Assembly: GCA_031272155.1 (NCBI GenBank)
Contig: JAISUI010000091.1
Location: forward strand, 1 to 53,957
Length of the DNA stretch: 53,957 bases
Reading direction: 5' to 3'
Source: Tannerella sp.
GTDB lineage: Bacteria > Bacteroidota > Bacteroidia > Bacteroidales > Tannerellaceae
In this document: one piece after another, positions 1-8,565 of the stretch
How positions within the stretch are numbered: the stretch's first letter is position 1
Layout: each line of letters begins with the position of its first letter
The notes under the pieces: model-generated
What the model saw: only the letters and a program-made list of their open reading frames with translations
Told to the model about the DNA's origin: nothing
Databases searched by the model: none
Position numbers and translations under genes: made by a program

Positions 1-120
1 CTTGTCCGCATCGAGACCAAAGCCGGACACGGCGCCGGTAAGCCCATCAGCAAAGTAATAGACGAAACAACCGATACCTACGCCTTTGCGATGTACAACC
101 TCGGAATGACTTTAAAATAA
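1..120 (+). CDS. Prolyl oligopeptidase family serine peptidase, C-terminal end only
   Basis: The window opens inside a reading frame of 39 codons ending in TAA at 118-120. The peptide carries [13 protein letters not shown] followed by a short helix ending YNLGMTLK. This is the hallmark C-terminus of S9A prolyl oligopeptidases, where the His of GHG is the catalytic histidine of the Ser-Asp-His triad. These enzymes cleave short peptides after proline, and in this phylum they are usually periplasmic. The catalytic Ser and Asp lie outside the window, so intactness cannot be judged. The next gene starts seven bases after the stop, so co-transcription with the metallo-beta-lactamase-fold gene is likely. 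Confidence 0.8.
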   Translation, partial: LVRIETKAGHGAGKPISKVIDETTDTYAFAMYNLGMTLK

Positions 121-127
121 AAATACT

Positions 128-1027
128 ATGAACAGACGAGATTTTATGAGGCGTTCGGCAATAGCGTCGGGCGCAGTGTTATTACCTAAAGCGGTTTTGG
201 GCGAGACACAGTCGCGCAAATCGCAGTTTACTTTGTGGCAACTACCTCTGCACCAGAACCATTCGCAGGGCAACTCTTACGTGTTCCGCACTGCTAAAGG
301 CAAAGTGATAGTGATGGACGGCGGAGTAGCGCCCGAAGCGGGCTATCTGCGCGGCTTCCTTGCGGCGCTGGGCAACGATGTGGAGGCATGGTTCCTGTCG
401 CACCCGCACGCCGACCATATAGGCGCTCTCAACGAGATTCTGAAGAACCCCGACGGCATAAACATCAAATCTATCTATCATTCGGAGTTTTCGGAAGAGT
501 TCTACAACAAGGTTGAGCCTGACAGCCGCGCCCTGACGGTCGATTTCTATGAGAACCTGAAAAAGACGCCCGCGCAGGTTACAGACGTCAAGACGCCCGG
601 ACTGACGGTCGAAATAGACCGAGTTACGTTTAAAATGTTATCCGTTAAAAATGAGGAGTTTACTAACAATGCCTACAACAATTCAAGCATGGTGATACGG
701 GTATCCGACGCCGCACGGTCAGCAGTGTTTCTCGGCGATGCCGGCATAGAGGAAGGCGACAAAATACTTGCGAGCGCCTACCGCAAGGACTTGGATTGCG
801 ACTACCTTCAAATGGCGCATCACGGTCAGAACGGCGTGAGCAGAGATTTTTACCGGACGGTGAAATTTAAAGCCTGCCTGTGGCCTACCCCAATGTGGCT
901 GTGGAACAACGACCCCGGAACAGGCTATAACACCGGTATTTGGAAGACCGTAGAGACCCGCTCATGGGTCAAGGAAATAGGCGTCGAAAAACATTATGTA
1001 GCAGCAGAAGGACTTTTTACTTTATAA
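128..1027 (+). CDS. Metallo-beta-lactamase-fold hydrolase with Tat-type signal
   Basis: The 299-residue protein begins NRRDFMRRS followed by a short hydrophobic Ala-rich stretch, which looks like a twin-arginine export signal ending near residue 25. The metal-binding motif HPHADH is at residues 92-97. Later metal-ligand regions are visible in FLGDAG (a conserved Asp region) and in QMAHHGQNG near residue 235. This arrangement is that of ComEC/RNase Z-like metallo-beta-lactamase-fold hydrolases rather than class B beta-lactamases. The substrate is unknown. A periplasmic hydrolase is inferred from the signal. It follows the prolyl oligopeptidase by seven bases and probably shares its transcript. 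The protein end (VAAEGLFTL) looks natural, but see the in-frame hydrophobic stretch directly behind the stop. Confidence 0.85.
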   Translation: MNRRDFMRRSAIASGAVLLPKAVLGETQSRKSQFTLWQLPLHQNHSQGNSYVFRTAKGKVIVMDGGVAPEAGYLRGFLAALGNDVEAWFLSHPHADHIGALNEILKNPDGINIKSIYHSEFSEEFYNKVEPDSRALTVDFYENLKKTPAQVTDVKTPGLTVEIDRVTFKMLSVKNEEFTNNAYNNSSMVIRVSDAARSAVFLGDAGIEEGDKILASAYRKDLDCDYLQMAHHGQNGVSRDFYRTVKFKACLWPTPMWLWNNDPGTGYNTGIWKTVETRSWVKEIGVEKHYVAAEGLFTL

Positions 1028-1102
1028 AAGATAGTCTTTGCCCTGCTGCTCTCGGTGGTAGCAATGGTGGTCGGGAGTTTGATGAAACAACGAAAAAGAT
1101 AG
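1028..1102 (+). other. In-frame hydrophobic remnant after the metallo-hydrolase stop
   Basis: Directly after the TAA at 1025-1027, the same frame stays open for 24 codons to TAG at 1100-1102. It reads KIVFALLLSVVAMVVGS then LMKQRKR. This resembles a signal peptide or a single membrane helix with a basic tail, and such a composition is unusual for random intergenic DNA. There is no start codon before the hydrophobic part because the stop abuts it; the only internal ATG codons are at 1064 and 1082. It may be the decayed start of a lost exported gene, or a membrane anchor cut off by a stop mutation. It could also be chance, so confidence is low. Confidence 0.25.
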
Positions 1103-1107
1103 CGCCT

Positions 1108-1524
1108 TTAGAAGCGGTCGAACGTGTAAGTTATACCATCCACTTTGAGGACAAGGTGTTTGCCGTCAATCTTTTCAACGGTAAACAGACGTTCTTTTTC
1201 CGGCCAGTCGGTTAGCGGAAGAAAGTCCTGCACCGGACGGCTATACGAAAACATTTCCAGATGAAGGGTATGGGCATCCGGTTGGGTCTTATAACCATAC
1301 TGAGACTTATAATCATTGGATTGGCGGTCATATATTTGATACATAAACAGGGATTCCGACTGGAAATTATACCATACCGTATCCACACGGGACACACTGG
1401 CGCCCTGTTCAATCGTTTTCAGTTGCCATTTTCCTTTCAACAAATCACTGACTTCATCCCGGCAGGCCGTAGCTGTCAGGATGATGATACAGCCAATAAT
1501 TCCTGCAATTCCTTTTCGGTTCAT
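1108..1524 (-). CDS. Small lipocalin-like lipoprotein
   Basis: This is a 138-residue protein with a lipoprotein signal; the hydrophobic stretch ends in TATAC, placing the lipidated Cys at residue 21. The mature part opens with LLKGKWQLKTIE, the GxW pattern seen at the start of lipocalin-like and related small beta-barrel lipoproteins of Bacteroidota. It then alternates in short beta-like strands and ends with LKVDGITYTFDRF. No catalytic motif is visible, and a binding or structural role at the membrane is only a guess. It is the last gene of the long minus-strand operon, starting 14 bases after the propeller-like lipoprotein stops. The frames opposite it on the plus strand are shadows. Confidence 0.75.
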   Translation of the reverse strand: MNRKGIAGIIGCIIILTATACRDEVSDLLKGKWQLKTIEQGASVSRVDTVWYNFQSESLFMYQIYDRQSNDYKSQYGYKTQPDAHTLHLEMFSYSRPVQDFLPLTDWPEKERLFTVEKIDGKHLVLKVDGITYTFDRF

Positions 1525-1538
1525 ACTTTTGACTCCTG

Positions 1539-2903
1539 TTACTTCAATTCGATTTTTACCAAATCTTCAATCTCTTCTCCTTCATGGACGAAACGAGCTA
1601 ATGTATAGACTGTTCCATCATCGCCCACAGCAATTGAATTGACATAGGTTGGAATATCGCCGTTTTCATAAAAAACAGGCCCGTGGTCTTTGTATTCTTT
1701 TTTCGGAATATTGAACGTAACCAAATGCAGGTTTTCCAGTCCGCGGGCTGCTCCCATCGCGATTTTGTCCACTCCTTTCACCCGTTGGCCGTCTTTGTAT
1801 ATAGGCCCTCCTGTCAGATAGTAAATGGTTTGGTCTTTACCCAATGTAAATCCCAGGTAACCATAACTGAACTGGTCATACATGCCGCTTTTTCGGGATG
1901 GTTCGGAAACGATTCGTTCTACGATCTCTACCGTTTTGGCACGCGGGTCAAAACGGAATAAATAGCCCGAATTTCCATGTACCCCGTAAGCTACATTTTC
2001 CGGTTCATACCAGAAAATTTTCCGCCAGTTGTAGGACATGCTGCCTGCTCCGGTATAATCGTATGCGCCAAAATAGTCAAGTCTCATATCTACGCACTCG
2101 ATTTTTTCAGGAGCATTCATGCCGGAGCGATAACCGTAAATGTCGCCCTCTGCAACAGAATAATACACAGTGCCATCCCGTGAATCAACAAACATGGAAC
2201 GACAAATCACCCGATAATCTTTCCCGATCGTTCCTGCTTCGCCCTGTTCACTGATCATGCCGAGGTCTTTCAATTGCTTTGTATGAAGGTCATAATCCAA
2301 AAAATAACCTTTCGGCCACGTGATCCCATACAGATGACCGCGCTGTTTATCCATCGTCATCGTAATGATTCCTTCTCCATGGGGCGCCTTCGACAAATCC
2401 TCTATTTCCCCGCTTTTCATGTCATACGCGACAAAATGACCGCCCGGATAAAGCGCATATCCTTCCGGTGCATGTTGTGGCAGCGATTCCGCACCTTCAA
2501 TAATTTCATAATAACCGACATGGGTAGCAAAATAAAGTTTGCCGTCGTGTTCATAAAATTCCACATGGCTCTTACCCTGAGAAATGCACTGTTTTTCATG
2601 GACGGCTTCGGACAAATCGGCTATAAAGGTTATCCGGTCTGTTGCCGGATCATAAACGTAAAACTGTCCTCCGACATCATATTTTGCCGAGGAAAGCACA
2701 TAATAAATTTTACCGTCGCTTGCTGTTGAAATAGCATTATATGTGTCGTGGGCATCGGCAAATCCTGAAAAATAGGCCTTGGCGACCGGTTTAGCGGTTG
2801 AAGCGCCGACATTAGATGCACCTTGTGATGAGGATTGTCCGGGCGCACATGCCGCTAAAAATGCCAAGACGCCTGACAGGATGATGATTTGATTGAACTT
2901 CAT
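1539..2903 (-). CDS. Beta-propeller-like lipoprotein of unknown function
   Basis: The 454-residue protein has a lipobox ending LAAC with Cys at residue 19, then a low-complexity Gln/Ser linker. The body contains repeated blade-like units, for example GKIYYVLSSAKY, GKLYFATHVGYY, GHLYGITWPKGY, GTVYYSVAEGD and GTVYTLARF. Each has a Gly-x-(Ile/Leu/Val)-Tyr strand, which fits a beta-propeller of the SMP-30/gluconolactonase or strictosidine-synthase type. I cannot identify catalytic residues. Propeller proteins in glycan loci can be lyases, lactonases or binding proteins, so no activity is assigned. A 93-base gap separates it from the upstream glycosidase, the largest gap in this operon, and no clear promoter is visible there. 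Confidence 0.7.
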   Translation of the reverse strand: MKFNQIIILSGVLAFLAACAPGQSSSQGASNVGASTAKPVAKAYFSGFADAHDTYNAISTASDGKIYYVLSSAKYDVGGQFYVYDPATDRITFIADLSEAVHEKQCISQGKSHVEFYEHDGKLYFATHVGYYEIIEGAESLPQHAPEGYALYPGGHFVAYDMKSGEIEDLSKAPHGEGIITMTMDKQRGHLYGITWPKGYFLDYDLHTKQLKDLGMISEQGEAGTIGKDYRVICRSMFVDSRDGTVYYSVAEGDIYGYRSGMNAPEKIECVDMRLDYFGAYDYTGAGSMSYNWRKIFWYEPENVAYGVHGNSGYLFRFDPRAKTVEIVERIVSEPSRKSGMYDQFSYGYLGFTLGKDQTIYYLTGGPIYKDGQRVKGVDKIAMGAARGLENLHLVTFNIPKKEYKDHGPVFYENGDIPTYVNSIAVGDDGTVYTLARFVHEGEEIEDLVKIELK

Positions 2904-2996
2904 TTCTTCTTCCGATTAATATTGATAACTTCTTTATACATAACAAATGAATACGTGTTTTATTGTACGAACGGCTCATTATGCCGACCGAACTTC

Positions 2997-4841
2997 TCAA
3001 AGTAAAGTAAGCACAAGGACATAATCGTGCGACGTGATGCCCATTCCGATTGCCGAATGATTTTCGACCGTTTGCGCTTCCGCCCATTCACGGGTATCAA
3101 GATCGAATATCTCTACTTTATATTTTTTATCCAATTGAAAATCCAATGTCAGAGGAACTGCCTGTTGGGTGCGTAGTCCAAAGAGGGTAAACTGCTTGTC
3201 GCCTGTTCCCCGCATGACAGGCAAGTGTCGGTAATTCCTGAGATAAATCAGCAGGGTGCGCCCGTCTTTGGTAAGCATTGTCTTAGTCTGATAGCCTTGG
3301 GGCGTTTTCAGTGGGGCGGACTGCTTCAGAAAATCCTTTTTCGACAGTTTCATTAGGGAAATACCTTCCGATTCCTGTGTCAGAGTATAATCCACTCCTG
3401 TTTCCAGCGACCAGATACCGGCGTTTATGATCGCCTTGTATTCGGGGCTTTCCATTTTTGCACAATAACGGTGTTTTTTATCTGTAGCCGACTGGTCGGG
3501 ACACCATCGTTCTTCCGTAAACCGGCAAGTGGGAGACCCGCTGTCTATCATGGCGATCATTTTTTCCAACATCGGTTTGATATTGATTTTCAATGGGGCT
3601 TTTGCAAGGGCAAGATCGCGTCCGTCCAGGCGCTTAAATACTTGGCAAGCCGACGTATATTCTCCGTGTGCCTGCGCTCGCCAGGATACACATCCCGGTG
3701 CACCGGACAACAGCGTAAACCAGACCATGTCGCGTGCCAGTAACTGTTCAATCCTGTTCTTATCAGGCCGGTTATCCATATTCAGATCGCCAAGCAGTTG
3801 CCATTCCCCATACATCGTTGGAGACGCCGAGTGTGCATATCGCAACGTCACGTCGGCAATCTGAGCGTAGTCGGATCCGGGAATATACCCGCAAATATCC
3901 GGGTAGAGATGCATGGAAAAAACGTCCACTTCCGATTCCTGGATCCATTGTATCGGGTCGTGACCCAGTATGCCTACACCCGGATTACTGATACACACCG
4001 GCATAGCGGGCGCCAATTTATGAATATGCGCCACCATATCGCGCGTCCAGTCAAGATACGACGAGGTAATTTCCCATCGAAACGTATTGAGCGGGTTTGC
4101 ATGAGGACTTGCCCATCCCAGTTCATTGGATATTTCCACCATATAGACATTTGGGTTCGCAGCCACTAACGGAATGATTTCATCCAAAAACTGCTTGTTG
4201 CAAGCACGGACGTCGGGATCGGAAAAATAGTCATTGTAGTCCACCAGATCGTCCGGATTTTTCAGGAAACGCTGTTGAAATGCCGGAGCGTTTTCGATTT
4301 CTTCCTGTGTAAACAGGCGTACCCCCCATTGACGGCGCGTATAAGGCTGACAATAGAAACTGCACTCCATCTGGCTAAACAGGCATAGCTGCACTTTAAT
4401 GCCATATTCCGCCGCAACATCAAAATACTTGAACATCGTATTCAGCAGGGACTTATTCAGACGTCCGCCAATATCCAATCCTTCCCATGATGAGCCGGCA
4501 CTGTCGCCACGCGGAAACATGCGGATCGCCGTATAGCCTTCCGACTGGAGATGCTTAAAAAACTTGCGCCACACCGAAACCGGCACCCGCTGAAACTCCA
4601 GCAAATTATCGCCATGTTCTATCACGGCTCCCTGCTTATCGTCCGCTTCATAATCGGCAAAATAGCATCCGAAGTAACCCAATGGAATATAACGGCTGTC
4701 GTTTTCATAATAGAAATAACCGTTTTTAAAAAACACCTTGCCAATGAGCGAATCTGCAGATTCACCTAAGGCGAACAATCCCTGCAGGCCTGTTACCAGA
4801 TACCATGCAAATAATAAAAGCAATCGTTTAAAATAAATCAT
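2997..4841 (-). CDS. Exported clan GH-A glycoside hydrolase
   Basis: This is a 614-residue protein with a signal peptide (hydrophobic residues 7-25). The catalytic domain shows a TIM-barrel layout: RMFPRGDS near residue 107, VEISNELGW with the Asn-Glu pair at residues 239-240 (the expected acid/base Glu), HLYP near 311-314, and YGEWQL with Glu346 as the likely nucleophile. This spacing is that of retaining clan GH-A enzymes such as GH5 and its relatives. The remaining roughly 250 residues would include a beta-sandwich ending TSHDYVLVLTLL. I cannot assign a CAZy family or substrate by eye. It sits between a ceramidase-family gene and a propeller lipoprotein in the SusC/SusD operon, so it likely acts on the imported or surface glycan. 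Confidence 0.8.
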   Translation of the reverse strand: MIYFKRLLLLFAWYLVTGLQGLFALGESADSLIGKVFFKNGYFYYENDSRYIPLGYFGCYFADYEADDKQGAVIEHGDNLLEFQRVPVSVWRKFFKHLQSEGYTAIRMFPRGDSAGSSWEGLDIGGRLNKSLLNTMFKYFDVAAEYGIKVQLCLFSQMECSFYCQPYTRRQWGVRLFTQEEIENAPAFQQRFLKNPDDLVDYNDYFSDPDVRACNKQFLDEIIPLVAANPNVYMVEISNELGWASPHANPLNTFRWEITSSYLDWTRDMVAHIHKLAPAMPVCISNPGVGILGHDPIQWIQESEVDVFSMHLYPDICGYIPGSDYAQIADVTLRYAHSASPTMYGEWQLLGDLNMDNRPDKNRIEQLLARDMVWFTLLSGAPGCVSWRAQAHGEYTSACQVFKRLDGRDLALAKAPLKINIKPMLEKMIAMIDSGSPTCRFTEERWCPDQSATDKKHRYCAKMESPEYKAIINAGIWSLETGVDYTLTQESEGISLMKLSKKDFLKQSAPLKTPQGYQTKTMLTKDGRTLLIYLRNYRHLPVMRGTGDKQFTLFGLRTQQAVPLTLDFQLDKKYKVEIFDLDTREWAEAQTVENHSAIGMGITSHDYVLVLTLL

Positions 4842-4872
4842 ATCGTTAATTTTTAATTGTTTATATGCGTTA

Positions 4873-6300
4873 TTATTTCAACAGTTTATGAATGGCATCC
4901 ATCAATATATCTTCTGCTTCGGGCGCAACAATGGAAACATCCACTTCGTACCCGCCTTGCAGAAACGCTTCTTTTGTACAGATATATCCGGGGCTGACGT
5001 CGCAGTAGGCAGCCATGGATACATCCAGGTCTTTCCGGTAGTTTTTGGCAGCCAGCTGGTATTCAACAAACAGCTCGCCGGGCATAAACAATACGCGCGT
5101 TTTACCTATTCGCAAACACGACAGGGCAAGACGAAAGCCCGCTTTTTGGCGCATCACCCAAATCGGATCGGAAAAATTGTCGGCCAGCGCCGGTTTTTCT
5201 TTAGCTTCATTCAATCGTCTTTCCCATTCTGCATCGTCATATCTTGGTGGCAGTGCAACAGGCAATGCTTCCCAATCCAAGTCTGCCGGTTTAATCCGTT
5301 TTTTGGTGACATTTTTCCATGCTTTTTCCATACCTTCAGCTAACCGTTTGGCTAAAATCAAACGATTTTCATGCGAGCCGTCGTTATATTTTCCTGCGCC
5401 AATGTTTCCTCCTGCGCCGTTAAAATGGACATGCAGGGCATCCGGCACAGACAACTGGCGGTAGAAACGGGCTATACCGGGGAAGTCGGGACAGGCAATA
5501 CCCTGCCGGTAATAACTTTGCGGATGCGTAGCATAGAAAGTGAGTACGGCCAACGGTTTATCTTCATTCCAAAAACTAAGTAGCGTCAGTTCCGGATCTA
5601 TCAGCCCTTCGGGTTTAGCCCTTAATTCCGGATCGGTGCAGGTCGTGAAACGGGTTGCCACAACGATTCCTTCCTCGTTTAGCACCCGTCTGTTGGATGC
5701 CACTTCGGATACGAGCGCCTTTCCGGTGCCGAGATGTGTAACGGGCTGTTGTTTTTCCAAGCTGTTTTCCACGGCTTTGCTCAGACGCAACAAAAATGCG
5801 CGCTGATGCGTTCCGTCATACAGTTTCGGCTCAACGTCGACCTCACGCAGGGCTTTCTCCACGGAAAAATCGCAGATAGGTGCATCATGCTGGTGCAAAC
5901 AATGCACAATGACCCTTTCCGGAAGCGTATGTGCACTCGCAGCAAGAACCTGCTTGAATACGTCCTGACTTTCATTATTGACGCCTATCCAGTCTATTGC
6001 ACACAAAACGACAGGCATTCCTGCACCCTTCAATACAATGCCTTTAGCGCGAAGCCCAAGATCATACGATCCGATCATGGGTTCGTAGGTAAGGTAACTG
6101 CCCACCGGAGGAGTTGCATCTATATCAAAAGTAGATATTTGTATGGCTTCATTTTCTTCACTTTGAAACTCAGTGGATAAGTCGTTACTTGCTGCTTCTT
6201 TGCTAAAAGCAGGCGTCAAACCGGAGATGGCCATTCCCGCAGACGTGGCGGATATTGTTCCGATAAAACGGCGACGATCCATCTTTTTTATTTTATTCAT
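4873..6300 (-). CDS. Neutral/alkaline ceramidase-family protein, Tat-exported
   Basis: The 475-residue protein starts with a twin-arginine signal (DRRRFIGTISATSAGMAISG). The body matches the N-terminal domain of the neutral/alkaline non-lysosomal ceramidase family: an opening DIDATPPVGSYL, then HCLHQHDAP at about 133-141 (occupying the place of the zinc-binding HTHSGP), ATHPQSYYRQG, and FNGAGGNIGAG. Classical members hydrolyse the amide bond of ceramide to sphingosine and fatty acid with one zinc. Many short bacterial members of about 450-480 residues lack the C-terminal immunoglobulin-like domain, as here, and their substrates are unknown. Ceramidase activity is therefore an inference from family only. 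It lies 20 bases after the alpha/beta-hydrolase pair and 31 bases before the GH-A glycosidase. Confidence 0.78.
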   Translation of the reverse strand: MNKIKKMDRRRFIGTISATSAGMAISGLTPAFSKEAASNDLSTEFQSEENEAIQISTFDIDATPPVGSYLTYEPMIGSYDLGLRAKGIVLKGAGMPVVLCAIDWIGVNNESQDVFKQVLAASAHTLPERVIVHCLHQHDAPICDFSVEKALREVDVEPKLYDGTHQRAFLLRLSKAVENSLEKQQPVTHLGTGKALVSEVASNRRVLNEEGIVVATRFTTCTDPELRAKPEGLIDPELTLLSFWNEDKPLAVLTFYATHPQSYYRQGIACPDFPGIARFYRQLSVPDALHVHFNGAGGNIGAGKYNDGSHENRLILAKRLAEGMEKAWKNVTKKRIKPADLDWEALPVALPPRYDDAEWERRLNEAKEKPALADNFSDPIWVMRQKAGFRLALSCLRIGKTRVLFMPGELFVEYQLAAKNYRKDLDVSMAAYCDVSPGYICTKEAFLQGGYEVDVSIVAPEAEDILMDAIHKLLK

Positions 6301-6320
6301 AGTCTGATATTTTTATATAA

Positions 6321-7424
6321 TTATTCGTTTGGTTTATAATGAAACACACTGTCAATCCAGGTATATGCTTTCCAGCGCGAATCGCCAAAATTATGCCCCA
6401 CATCCGAGTAGAGCACACACAGATTTTCTTCGGCGTTAAAGAAATGATAGGCTTCAATCCCTTTTTCTATGCCAACCCGTACCCCTTCGACATTGAAATT
6501 ATCGTCATTCACCGGCGAGTGTGAGAAAAACGGGCGGGGAGCCAGTAGTCCAATGACTTCATACCATTGATACGGCACTGCATGATCGTCGAAATTATAC
6601 TTGTCACGCAACAGTGGATAGTAGCGTTCCTGTGCATCACCCCACAATCGTCCGCTGCCGCGAAACTCTTCATTGTCAGGCGCCGGGCCTATATCGAAAT
6701 AGTCGTGTTCGCACCAGCCACAACTTGACACAATCAACTTGAGACGCGGTTCGAACGAAGCTACCCACATGGCGTTATGTCCGCCGAGCGAATGTCCGAT
6801 AACGCCGATACGTTCCTTATCCACGAAAGGAAGTGATTCAAGCACATCCACGCTCCGGATATGATAAAAAATGCCGGTCATGGAGCCGGACAAGTAACGG
6901 TCGTGTTTGAAATCATAATTTTTCAGATCGCCAAAACTCGGATAATCAGGCGCAATCACGACATAACCCCGTTGCGCCAGTTCTTTGCCGTATGCACGGT
7001 CGGGTTTGGCGGCGCCATCCACAATGGCTTTTCCGGGGTCGCCTGTCGGATGCAGCGCCAGCATGGCCGGAAATTTTCGGCCGGATTTCTTGCCCGCCGG
7101 AAGGTAGAGATAGGCCGGAACATCTTCGTTTTCGGCGGCGGTAAACCAGATCGTATAGCGCGTATAGTCGGGCGTAACGAGGCTATCGGTATATCTTATG
7201 TTGAGCGGCGGGAGGTTTTCGAGCGGCGGGAGCGGTCCCATGATCGCCTCAATGCTGTCTTGTATCTCCGCACGTTTGACATCCCAGTCGGCCATCGTTT
7301 TCACCTGTTTTTCCTTTCCTGTTGCCGGATCGTGATAATACATCAGGTTCGATTTGCGCGGCGCTTCATGTCGGTTACAAGCAAACAACGCTGCAAACAG
7401 CAGGAATAAAAATAATCTGTTCAT
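6321..7424 (-). CDS. Alpha/beta-hydrolase (acetyl-esterase-like) lipoprotein, copy 1
   Basis: The protein has 367 residues with a lipobox ending FAC (Cys16). The hydrolase fold shows a strand-loop MLALHPTGD near residues 121-128, the nucleophile elbow GHSLGG with Ser212, and a late YSDVGHNF that would carry the catalytic His. This is the layout of the acetyl-xylan-esterase-like alpha/beta hydrolases common in glycan loci, which remove acyl groups from sugars. It shares very high identity along its whole length with the next gene upstream (7444-8565), including the identical stretches APRKSNLMYYHDP and VKTMADWDVKRAE, so the pair is a tandem duplication. The active site here looks complete. The surface or periplasmic location is inferred from the lipobox. 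Confidence 0.85.
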   Translation of the reverse strand: MNRLFLFLLFAALFACNRHEAPRKSNLMYYHDPATGKEKQVKTMADWDVKRAEIQDSIEAIMGPLPPLENLPPLNIRYTDSLVTPDYTRYTIWFTAAENEDVPAYLYLPAGKKSGRKFPAMLALHPTGDPGKAIVDGAAKPDRAYGKELAQRGYVVIAPDYPSFGDLKNYDFKHDRYLSGSMTGIFYHIRSVDVLESLPFVDKERIGVIGHSLGGHNAMWVASFEPRLKLIVSSCGWCEHDYFDIGPAPDNEEFRGSGRLWGDAQERYYPLLRDKYNFDDHAVPYQWYEVIGLLAPRPFFSHSPVNDDNFNVEGVRVGIEKGIEAYHFFNAEENLCVLYSDVGHNFGDSRWKAYTWIDSVFHYKPNE

Positions 7425-7443
7425 ATTCTTTTTTTTGACAAAG

Positions 7444-8565
7444 TTAATAATATTCGGTGATTACCGGCGAGGTGTGCTGAAAAACACTGTCTATCCAGTC
7501 GTAAGCGGCTACGCGCACTTTGGCTGAAACAACATGACCTTCTTCAGGATACATGGCTTGAAGACTGTTTTCGGCATGGAGGAAACGATAGGTCTCCATC
7601 GCACGGTCTATTCCGACACGTACGCCTTCGACATTAAAATTGTCGTCATTGATGGGTGAAACGGACAGGAAAGGACGCGGCGCGAGCAAAGCAATGACCT
7701 CATGCCATTGATAAGGGATTTTGCTGTCGTCGAAATGATATTTGTCGCGCAACAGCGGATAATAGCGTTCCTGCGCATCGCCCCACAGCCGTCCGCCGCC
7801 GCGAAACTCTTCTGTATCCGGCGCGGGACCGACATCAAAATATTCATGTTCACACCATCCGCTAACGGAAACAATCGCCCGGATACGTGGCTCAAAGGCA
7901 GAAACATACATCGAGTTATGCCCGCCGAGCGACAAGCCGATGACGCCGACATGCTCCATGTCAGTGCAGGGCAACTGTTCGATCACATCAATACAACGCC
8001 GATGGTAGAAGATACCAACCATCGTTCCCGACAGGTAACGGTCATTTTTAAAGTCATAATCCTTCAACTCGCCGAAACTCGGATAGTCGGCTGCAATTAC
8101 GACAAATCCCCGTTGCGCCAGTTCTTTGGCATACGCCCTGTCAGGCTTCCCGCCACCATCAACGCTAACCTTACCCAGTTCCTGCGTTTCCTGGCACACC
8201 AGCATGGCCGGGAATTTTTTTCCGGTTTCCGCACCAACGGGAATGTAGAGGTAGGCCGGCACTTTTTCATTTTCGGCGGCGGTAAACCAGAGGGTATAAC
8301 GGGTATAATACTCCGTTTTCAGGCTGTCGCGGTATTGCACGTTGAGCGGCGGCAGGTTTTCGAGTGACGGTAAAGGGCCTAAGATCGCTTCCAGGCTATC
8401 CTGCATTTCCGCACGTTTGACGTCCCAGTCGGCCATCGTTTTTACCCGTTTTTCCTTTCCTGTGGACGGGTCGTGATAATACATCAGGTTCGATTTGCGC
8501 GGCGCTTCCTGACGGTTACAGGCTATTAGCGCCGCAAGTAACGTAACAAAAAGAAATTTATTCAT
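7444..8565 (-). CDS. Alpha/beta-hydrolase lipoprotein, copy 2 with altered active-site motif
   Basis: A paralogue (373 residues) of the neighbouring gene at 6321-7424, with the lipobox ending IAC at Cys16. Its nucleophile elbow reads GLSLGG, keeping Ser212 but replacing the usual His211 by Leu. The loop that reads ALHPTGD in copy 1 is VCQETQE here, so a conserved His is lost. A late EEGHVVS may still supply the catalytic His. The changes suggest a shifted substrate or weaker activity rather than inactivation, since the Ser is kept and the frame is intact. Its start codon overlaps the end of the sialate-esterase-like gene by eight bases, which points to translational coupling. Confidence 0.85.
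   Translation of the reverse strand: MNKFLFVTLLAALIACNRQEAPRKSNLMYYHDPSTGKEKRVKTMADWDVKRAEMQDSLEAILGPLPSLENLPPLNVQYRDSLKTEYYTRYTLWFTAAENEKVPAYLYIPVGAETGKKFPAMLVCQETQELGKVSVDGGGKPDRAYAKELAQRGFVVIAADYPSFGELKDYDFKNDRYLSGTMVGIFYHRRCIDVIEQLPCTDMEHVGVIGLSLGGHNSMYVSAFEPRIRAIVSVSGWCEHEYFDVGPAPDTEEFRGGGRLWGDAQERYYPLLRDKYHFDDSKIPYQWHEVIALLAPRPFLSVSPINDDNFNVEGVRVGIDRAMETYRFLHAENSLQAMYPEEGHVVSAKVRVAAYDWIDSVFQHTSPVITEYY

Noticed and set aside
940..1215. Frame running from inside the metallo-hydrolase gene into the lipocalin-like gene
   Set aside because: Overlaps two better-supported genes in other frames and lacks any family pattern.
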